This document shows positions 57,351 through 64,000 of a stretch of 64,000 nt of DNA, piece by piece. The stretch is taken from NCBI RefSeq assembly GCF_032854445.1, contig NC_088304.1:11169704-11233703 (forward strand), given 5' to 3'. Origin of the DNA: Liolophura sinensis (Eukaryota > Mollusca > Polyplacophora > Chitonida > Chitonidae). Position numbers and translations under genes: made by a program. The notes beneath the pieces are model-generated. The model saw nothing but the letters and a program-made list of their open reading frames with translations. It ran no database searches and was not told the origin of the DNA. The first letter of the stretch is position 1; each line of letters starts with the position of its first letter.

Positions 57351-57450
57351 TTCATTTATTTATTTATTTGATGTTTTAAGACGTAGTCAAAAATATTTCA
57401 CATATACGACGTCAGCCAGTTGGAGGAAACTTGGGCAGATCCGGGAGAAA
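57351..57450 (-). mobile_element. SINE family A, reverse 3' fragment
   Basis: TTTATTTATTTATTTGATG tail, AAAATATTTCACATATACGA body, degraded near GGCAGATCCGGG. Confidence 0.7.
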
Positions 57451-58068
57451 TTCTACTGATTGTCAGCGTGTTTAAAATGTATAGTAGACATTTTAAGGAA
57501 ATCCAACAATAATTGTGTAATACATGTATATATTTAAGTAGGTATCAGTAAAAAATATGGTTTTATTTACTCACGAGGGTACAAAGTGAATATAAAAATA
57601 TAAATGTCTTATTCAGGATTTAATGTACAAATGAATGTCATTACGTTAGTATATACAAACTTTGTCAAGAGATATGGAAACAGTCATATTTTCAAAGCTG
57701 TAGAAACAGTGTATAGAATTAGATATAGGTCGTTGTCGCCATCATTTTCTTCGTTCACATTGTCCAACACGGATACATCATTGTCTTTACTCCCTGTGTA
57801 CGGCCGTCACCCACACTCCACTTTTAGTGCTCGACAGTAATTGGTTATTCCCAAACTTCAAGGGTTTCTACAATTAAAATACACCACCGAACACAATTAC
57901 TCAAAATCTACCCAACAAAAAAAAAACAAAAACAAAAAAAACAAAATTGAGTGAAGGTTTGTCATGTACAAAGCGAAGGGCGATGGTTTCCCAATAGGCG
58001 GAATTTCATGTATATTATAACTAAGTTATTCACGCGCTGAGAATAGTCATGTCCATTGCAGACAGCCG

Positions 58069-58130
58069 TGACGTCAAAGAAAAATGACGTCAGCCGAGAT
58101 CGTCACGCTTATACCTGTGTAGGGTATAAA
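58069..58130 (+). promoter_or_regulatory. Promoter-like cluster: two CRE palindromes and a TATA box
   Basis: TGACGTCA at 58069-58076 and 58085-58092, and TATAAA at 58125-58130. The arrangement resembles a core promoter directed to the right. No plus-strand gene is recognised downstream, so function is unproven. Confidence 0.3.
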
Positions 58131-58274
58131 TTATTTAAACTCCCGATGTGATTCGAGAGGCACACCCTTTTCGAGAGGCACAAATGACAATTCTTTAGAA
58201 ACTTCTAGAAGTTAGAATGTTCAAAGGCGTTCAGCTTCTCAATTTTCTCCATCAGGTTTTCTTCAATTTTTCGG

Positions 58275-58390
58275 ACACTTATTTAGACTCTCATGTTATA
58301 ATAAATGTGATCAAAAATAGTTGCCTAATATTTTTGACAGGTCACATATTACAGTTGGACTTTTTCTACCTTCATCGATAAAAGAGTTCG
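58275..58390 (+). repeat. Dispersed repeat D, copy 2
   Basis: Matches 42880-42990 in HUS1 intron 2; see TTATAATAAATGTGATCA and AATATTTTTGACAGG. Confidence 0.6.
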
Positions 58391-58504
58391 AACTTGAAAC
58401 TACCGTATTAAGAAAATATGGACAACTTCCTTAATAGTAAATTTCCCCTACAAGCACTTAAAAGATCAAGTATATAATGGAAATATTCAGGCTGTTATAC
58501 TTAC

Positions 58505-58664
58505 AGTTTTGCTGTTGGGGACAAATCTGTACTTCTGTAAGAGTTGAACAGTGATAACCTTCATCTCAAACAAAGCCAGTCTCATTCCGATACAGTTCCT
58601 GGGACCGTACCCGAACGGGATCCACTGAAGTGGGTGGTGCTTCTCCTTGTTTTCCGGGGAGAAT
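58505..58664 (-). CDS. P450 exon: heme-binding loop
   Basis: Acceptor TTGGTCAG, donor ACT|GTAAGT, phase 2 to 0. Encodes F-S-P-E-N-K-E-K-H and [10 protein letters not shown] with the heme-ligating Cys. The terminal exon, expected further left, is not recognised. Confidence 0.97.
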
Positions 58665-61600
58665 CTGACCAATGAAAATCACGCACAGTATTACATTATC
58701 TGTTATTTGGCCAATAAAATCATGCAAGTACTGTCAGGAGACCTAAAATGACGACAGGTCATACGAATCTGATGAATAAAATGTACATAAAATTATCACG
58801 AAAGACCACTATGTTTTTTTTATCTATTCGGCTAGTTGTTCCAGTTATCTGACAGTATCTGAGAGCAAAGGGGAAAGTCTTGAAGTCATTTTTCTTTTTA
58901 ATACAAGGGTGAAGATTATACCCGGAATAAAAGTACATTCGCACCTTTCTGGATCAAAGACTTCCGGGTCGGGCCAGTAGCCGGGTCATGGTGGATCATG
59001 TAGATGGTAAAGCCACGCCCATTCCTGCTGGAATGTGAACACCTCTAACTGTGCAGTCACGATTGCATATCCTGTCCATTCTACAACACCACAAAACAAA
59101 GGTGTCAGTGTATCAACAAAACAGCATACTGAACATCTCCAGGAACAGAACTGGTTGTGAATTGCCTGAAATAAACCCACACTGCCATTCACATAATTTG
59201 ACGTATACAAGACACTTTAGAAGCCAAAATAAAGTACGCAATATATGAATATGGGTTTTCCTCAGGTATACCGTGCTTACCTTGCGATGGGAGGGTTGAT
59301 GCGCAGTCCTTCTTGGATCACCTTGTCCAGGTAAGATAGCTTGCTGATGCTTTCATAATCCGGCATTTTGCCCTAAAATGAGAAAGACCAATACTATAAA
59401 ACCGTGCACCGAAGCCAACAAGCGGTAAACATTTTTATATTCGCATAATATTTGGAAAGTGTTTGAGTATGACGGTCAATTTAACGATAGTAAGGATCTA
59501 GGAAGAATCTTTAGTCAGGCGTCAAAGAAGTGATAAATAATACCATTCGCATAATATCTTAAGCACAGTGCGTTGATATGGTAATGATGTGCTATTCATT
59601 TAAATAATAGCCTATTATTTATTTATTTGATTGGCTTTTTACATCATGCTTAAGAATATTTCACTTATCGGACAGCGGGCAGCATTCTGATGGGAGAAAA
59701 CCATGCTAAGTCCGGGAGGAACTCACGACCATCCGCATGTTGGTGGCAGACCTTTCCACGTACGGACGGAGAGGAAGCCAACTGGTGTTGAACTCGCGTC
59801 GATCACATTGCTGAGAGCCTCCTGGTTCATTGCGCCGCGATGGACAGCTAACCACCACAGAGGCCTAGCCCCAAACGTTTTAGATTTGAGACTAGAGTGA
59901 GCGGAAATGTAAGCTCTCGTCAGTCAGTCTACGTGATAAGTGTGCCCATGCTGTCGGAATTAATGCATTTTGTTTATTTTTTATATTTATTTATTTACTT
60001 GATTGTGACTTTGCGCAATATTAGGAGTAGGCCACCGACCTTTGACAACCTTCTAACCATCTTTTCCACGGGAGAATCAGTGAGCTGGTTTAAACCTTCA
60101 TCTAGTTTGTCCCAGAGACTGAAAGACATAGACTTTCAACCACAAAACCACGGTCCACTCCGTTATGAATGATCAGCCAGGATGTAGAATTCGTGAGTGA
60201 GTGTGTGAGTGAGGGTGGCTTACATCCGGGTAGTACTCGTCGATCTTGGAGATAAGTCTGTTCATGTGTCAGGATTCATGGCCAGGTGCTAGAAAAGGTG
60301 TGTGTGTGTGTGAGTGACAGGTGACTTACATTCGGGTAGTGCTCGTCGATCTCGGCGATGAGTTTGTCCATGTGGTCAGGATTCATGGCCAGGTGGTAGA
60401 ACAGGTGGGCCAGTGTCGAGGCCGTGGTGTCGTAACCCGCCGTGAAGAACAGGATGGAGGCTGCCAGAATCTCAGAGTCAGTCAAGCCTACAAGATCAGT
60501 AACAGTCAGGAACAGGTTAAAAAATTCAATCATACCTTCTGGCCACGTCTAGGGGTGAGCAGGGCGTGGAAAATTTGCTAAGACACTTGTCAGTAACGTT
60601 AGTGTTACTTTACGCAACCTAAGATTCGTTGAAGACATGTCTTTCACAAATATGGTGAGCAATTTATCTATTTCACACGAGGGAAAACTGGTCAGTAACT
60701 TGCCGAAGGCGGGTAGTTTACACCGGGCACTCCAGTTTTCTCCACCCATAACACTGACCGTCATTATATAAGTCACTAACTCTTCAAAACCAGGTCCGTG
60801 GTTTTTCCCGGACACTCTGAGCGGCTTTTTTGTGAGATAAAATTGTAAATAGATATTGTAAATAGATTTTAATGAATGTTTTGTTTTCAGATGACTGAAG
60901 AGAGAAGTTGTAAAGTATGGTACTGGTTACTTGTCTGTGTTGGCTTGCATTACAACTACAATATCTGTGTAAGATCACCGAGGAAGAGACAAGTTGTACA
61001 GTGTGGTACTGGTTACTTGTCTGTTTTTGTTTCCTTACTACTACAATATCTGTTTAAGATCGCCGAGGAAGGGACAAGTTGTAAAGTATGGTACTGGTTA
61101 CTTGTCCGTGTTGGCTTGCATTACAACTACAATGTCTGTGTTAGATTGCCGTACAACTAACTCACACAAGCTAGGGTTAACGAAAACGTATATGCTCACA
61201 CCTGAGCTCATGCAAACACCTCCACTTTTCTAATCCCTCATAACATCTCGCTCCGTTTTGCTACGGTGGACTAAGGCGGCGTTGAACAATATTATGGCGG
61301 TTGAAGTAACATTCTCCATGCTAAATGAGATCCACGAAGACTACCTTGTCCTTTCCTTTTGTCCTTCCAGTAACCATCGTCCCCTTCAGACTCATGGACT
61401 GTTCCGTTACTAAGGGAACCTCTCGTGTTTCCCGACATTGATTGGGCTTCTTTCTCTGCGTTGATCATTAGTTGTAAGAAGTCAGAATATTTCTAAAGAT
61501 AACAGAAGTGAAATACATGCAGACATCATAAACTTACCTAAAATAAAACACCTTCACGTATTGAGTGGCAGCAGCAGACCTTACACACTTAAAAGACAAC

Positions 61601-64000
61601 CAATCATTTATATATGTATATTTATTATTCAGGAAGAGAGAGGGACACACACATAAACGGCCACATCCATTTTGTTTCAACGTGCGTGATAACTCTATGA
61701 ATAGAGTTTTCAACAGGAATTCTTAAGAAATTATGGGATGCGCCATTTATAAGAAGGCACCAACGCAATGTCGCTTCAATAGTACCCGCATCTCACATAG
61801 CTAAAAGGGAAAACTGGCTTCGGGTGACGTCTGCAAAAACAGCTTCAAGGGTTATTGAAGTAACTCTCGTCTGATTGGTTAAAATTAATCAAATGGGAGA
61901 GCTTTCGATTTTCTCAGTGTGCGTGAGTTTGCCTATTTTGAAATGCAACATGAAACAAATGAAAATGTATGCTTTTAAAACTTCATGTGCAATACATTAC
62001 CACGCATGTTGGTTTAGTTTTGCCCTTTTCTTTCAAGTCTATACGACAATTTAGTTTTCGCACATACCCCCGGGTTGTTTCTTCGCTCTGCCAAGGCTTG
62101 TTTCAAGACATTACTAAAGAAGTCTATGGAATCTTTCGGCGAGACTTGCATTTTGAAAACCTTGATTAAAGGTTTCAGAAACGGAAAGAAAACTGAAAAA
62201 AAAGAAGTAACTTGATTAACTTCACAAAGGTAAAATCCACCATCGCCATTTATATCATTTATGCTCGTATTACGTGAAAATTGACAATAATGTGGGAGGA
62301 AACGAAAAATATACAAAGGCTTTCATGCATGAACTCTCGGGTAGAAGTATGTTGAAAGTTAGAAAAAAATGGACATTCTTGTCGAAGAACTTAAAGTATT
62401 TAGTGGACCTTTAAAACTTTTGTAAATATTTTAACATTAGCTTTACAACATGAGAACGAAAAATGAGCAAATATAATTAATTAGTTATTTACGAATAGCC
62501 ATATCAATGGACGGTCACACTGTTTAACACTTACACAAGATCATAAAGGTCAGGTTGAGCAGGGAAAAGTCGAAAAATTTCCTAGCGTAATTGATAAAAG
62601 GATCGTTTGGTGTGTTCTGAGTGTCCAGTTTAATGCCAAACGCTGTGGCAGCGATGACGTCCATGGTGTAGGCTCCAGTATGTCTGAAACATTACAAAAC
62701 AATTCAGTGTTTTATAGCCTCCCGTCTACGATCTCTGCTAAAAAAGTTCACCGATCTGACGCAAATGGATAATTAACATAATCCAGAGTGACCAGGGCAA
62801 ACGACCGTATCATGGTAAACCGTGAGGTGTTTTTGTTAAAAATTTATGACATATTTATTTATTTATTTGTTTGATAGGTGTTTTTACGCTGGCAGACCTT
62901 CCCACGTACGGTCGGAGAGGAAGCCAGCATGAGCTGGACTTGAACTCACAGCGACCACATTGCAGGGGGTTCCCGGAACATTGCGCCATTCCGGCGTGCT
63001 AACCACCTCGGTCCCCGTGATAGTGAAAAAGGGAAGGAGCGAAGGTGCACACATGGCCAGATTTGACCAAATTCGTTGATGGAAATCGGGCTATAAGTAG
63101 TGTAAGTGTTTTCAGTGAGTTGTGACGTCAGGTTTGGCTGAAGTTTGTTAGAAATGATAGACTCGATAGTCAACAATCTGTCTCTGTGTAAGTTTTGTCA
63201 ACTGAAATGGAGATACGCCTACAGTTCGACTAATGGAAATTTGTACTCGTTTGCCACGGTATTTTGCTCATAATGTTCACTATGTTCATTGGTAAACATG
63301 GGTTATGTCATTTTTCACTCGTATGACAAAACCAGGTGTCTCTCGACAGAACCTCTAACCATGGTCGCCAGATTCTGACGTGAAGAGAATAATCGAGACG
63401 ATATCTTTGAAATAAGCTATCAAGTTCTGTGACTTGGGTAACATGGTTTTCAAATCAAATCATTTGCAACACTAGTCGTGATTACAATCGTCCACCACGT
63501 CGTTGTGCATGCCCGATTGATTATCATAACAAAACCACTTAATAAATCAGCATTGTTTTCAAGCAGACAATCATGCTTACTGCTTCATGTCGACCGGCTC
63601 TCCGGTGTCCGCCTTCTTCTTCAGCGTGTTCACAAACGTCTGTCCGGCATCGACGATCATGTCTGTCATCTGTCAAATAGTGTAAATATTACGATCATAT
63701 CCCAGTGGGATAAAGAAAACGTGTCCCACGTCTACTTATATTTATCAAAAATCTCACATGGTAAAATGTCAACATTTAAGTGTTAATCATGCAACATGTT
63801 AAATGCTGTGAACTGTGACCTTAAAATGTTAGGCAACGTTATGATTGCACGCAGATTATTAAAAGAAAACCAAATACCACTTTTTTTAAGACTCGCGTGA
63901 TGACAGAAATAATAAGCAACAAGACATATGTGAACTTATCAAGCACATACACGTCCTGCTAGCATGACGTGACCTTGACTGACCTTTTTCAGTTTGCCGC
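58505..64000 (-). CDS. CYP3-clan cytochrome P450, partial at both ends, with a damaged exon
   Basis: Microsomal-type P450 on the minus strand; such enzymes insert one oxygen atom into lipophilic substrates using NADPH reductase. Visible exons, 5' to 3': 64000-63984, 63669-63581, 62683-62535, 62192-62068, 61492-61345, 60487-60330, 59372-59281, 59080-58945, 58664-58505. Motifs in order: S/G-K-L-K start, [15 protein letters not shown] (I helix), E-G-L-R (K-helix ExxR), D-P-E-R-F and [10 protein letters not shown] (heme Cys loop). Order and spacing follow vertebrate CYP3A closely. The N-terminal anchor exon(s) and the last exon are not in the window or not found. Exon 59080-58945 has two apparent 1-nt deletions, so this may be a recent pseudogene or a sequence error. 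Confidence 0.93.
58945..59080 (-). CDS. P450 exon: PERF region, two frame breaks
   Basis: Acceptor GTTGTAG, donor AAAG|GTGCGA. Opens with M-D-R-I-C-N-R-D-C and [11 protein letters not shown], then the frame breaks near 59010; a second frame gives I-H-H-D-P, and a second break near 58979 restores [11 protein letters not shown]. The exon length is 2 nt short of what the flanking phases need (phase 2 in, phase 2 required out). Confidence 0.9.
59281..59372 (-). CDS. P450 exon: K helix (ExxR)
   Basis: Acceptor CATTTTAG, donor GCAAG|GTAAGC, phase 0 to 2. Encodes [16 protein letters not shown] and R form the ExxR pair that stabilises the core. Confidence 0.96.
59616..59868 (-). mobile_element. SINE family A, full length, reverse, in P450 intron
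   Basis: Tail TTTATTTATTTGATTGGC, body, B-box complement and variant-type head complement (CTAACCACCACAGAGGCC). Confidence 0.88.
60219..60305 (-). pseudogene. Decayed partial copy of the P450 I-helix exon
   Basis: About 85 bp just downstream of the true exon repeat its last half and donor: GTCAGGATTCATGGCCAGG and TAGT-CTCGTCGATCT-type blocks recur in the same order. The copy has an in-frame TAG and a 1-nt deletion and lacks an acceptor, so it is not a usable exon. Confidence 0.85.
60330..60487 (-). CDS. P450 exon: I helix
   Basis: Acceptor CTTGTAG, donor AAT|GTAAGT, phase 1 to 0. Encodes [13 protein letters not shown], the oxygen-binding I-helix motif, and H-P/N-P-D type helix J. Confidence 0.97.
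60890..61152. repeat. ~87-bp tandem repeat, three copies, in P450 intron
   Basis: AGTTGTAAAGTATGGTACTG then GTTACTTGTC ... ACTACAATATCTGTGTAAGA recurs at about 60904, 60991 and 61077 with few changes. Likely a young expansion. Confidence 0.88.
61345..61492 (-). CDS. P450 exon: H-helix/linker region
   Basis: Acceptor ATCTTTAG, donor CAAG|GTAGTC, phase 0 to 1. Starts [11 protein letters not shown], matching the conserved D-F-L-Q-L-M of CYP3, followed by a longer charged linker than in vertebrates (E-G-D-D-G-Y-W). Confidence 0.92.
62068..62192 (-). CDS. P450 exon: F-G region
   Basis: Acceptor TTTTTTCAG, donor GGG|GTATGT, phase 1 to 0. Encodes [11 protein letters not shown] and S-P-K-D-S-I-D-F-F. 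Confidence 0.94.
62535..62683 (-). CDS. P450 exon: D/E-helix region
   Basis: Acceptor TGTTTCAG, donor TTGT|GTAAGT, phase 2 to 1. Encodes [13 protein letters not shown], a strong CYP3 family signature. Confidence 0.95.
62845..63018 (-). mobile_element. SINE family A, reverse, internal deletion
   Basis: Tail then GTGTTTTTACGCTGGCAG, skipping the body, then GGAAGCCAGCATGAGCTGG and head complement GCTAACCACCTCGG of the variant type. Confidence 0.85.
63581..63669 (-). CDS. P450 exon: C-helix downstream region
   Basis: Acceptor TTTGACAG, donor GCA|GTAAGC, enters phase 0, exits phase 2. Encodes [11 protein letters not shown] and G-E-P-V-D-M-K. Confidence 0.92.
63984..64000 (-). CDS. P450 exon (3' 17 nt only)
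   Basis: Reads G-K-L-K-K with donor AAG|GTCAGT. Matches the residue run before the next exon in CYP3A proteins. Confidence 0.75.

Noticed and set aside
57695-57840. Reverse segment as the last P450 exon
   Set aside because: Acidic N/D-rich frame does not resemble the P450 C-terminus and has no clear acceptor.

Overview
This is 64 kb of eukaryotic DNA with long introns, GT-AG splice junctions and many interspersed repeats. The organism is most probably a mollusc. Reasons are an invertebrate polycystin-1-family gene, an intronless-type Toll-like receptor relic, and a very abundant tRNA-headed SINE ending in a (AATA)n/(AAAT)n tail of a kind I associate with molluscan genomes. Species cannot be fixed from the sequence, and another lophotrochozoan is not excluded. 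All exon boundaries below were read by hand from splice signals, reading-frame continuity and family similarity recalled from knowledge. No alignment or search was run.

Layout. (1) 1-29901, + strand: the 3' part of a polycystin-1-family gene, 23 visible coding exons and about 2,420 codons. In order it encodes PKD-type modules, a REJ module, a GAIN/GPS region, TM1, a PLAT domain, and ten further membrane segments carrying the polycystin extracellular (TOP) domain and the channel pore. Its N-terminus lies outside the window. (2) 29902-40253: a gene-poor interval with SINE copies, a MITE-like foldback element, two orphan exon-like segments, and a heavily broken Toll-like receptor pseudogene (about 33745-35640). 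(3) 40254-49361, + strand: a complete eight-exon HUS1 gene, predicted 289 aa, the clamp subunit of the 9-1-1 DNA-damage checkpoint complex. Its last codons resemble the 30-bp unit of a minisatellite that begins about 80 bp after the stop codon. (4) 49362-58504: the minisatellite field, simple repeats and decayed repeats, with no convincing gene. (5) 58505-64000, - strand: a CYP3-clan cytochrome P450 gene, lacking its first exon(s) and last exon, with two apparent 1-nt deletions in one exon and a decayed partial copy of its I-helix exon downstream.

The three genes have unrelated jobs (membrane receptor/channel, DNA-damage checkpoint, oxidative metabolism), so nothing suggests a functional cluster. 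I found no clear novel multi-gene system. The most distinctive structures are the HUS1 minisatellite, the dense SINE family with two different tRNA-like heads on one body, the damaged P450 exon plus its pseudo-exon, and a GPS motif lacking the usual His-Leu-Thr/Ser cleavage triad.
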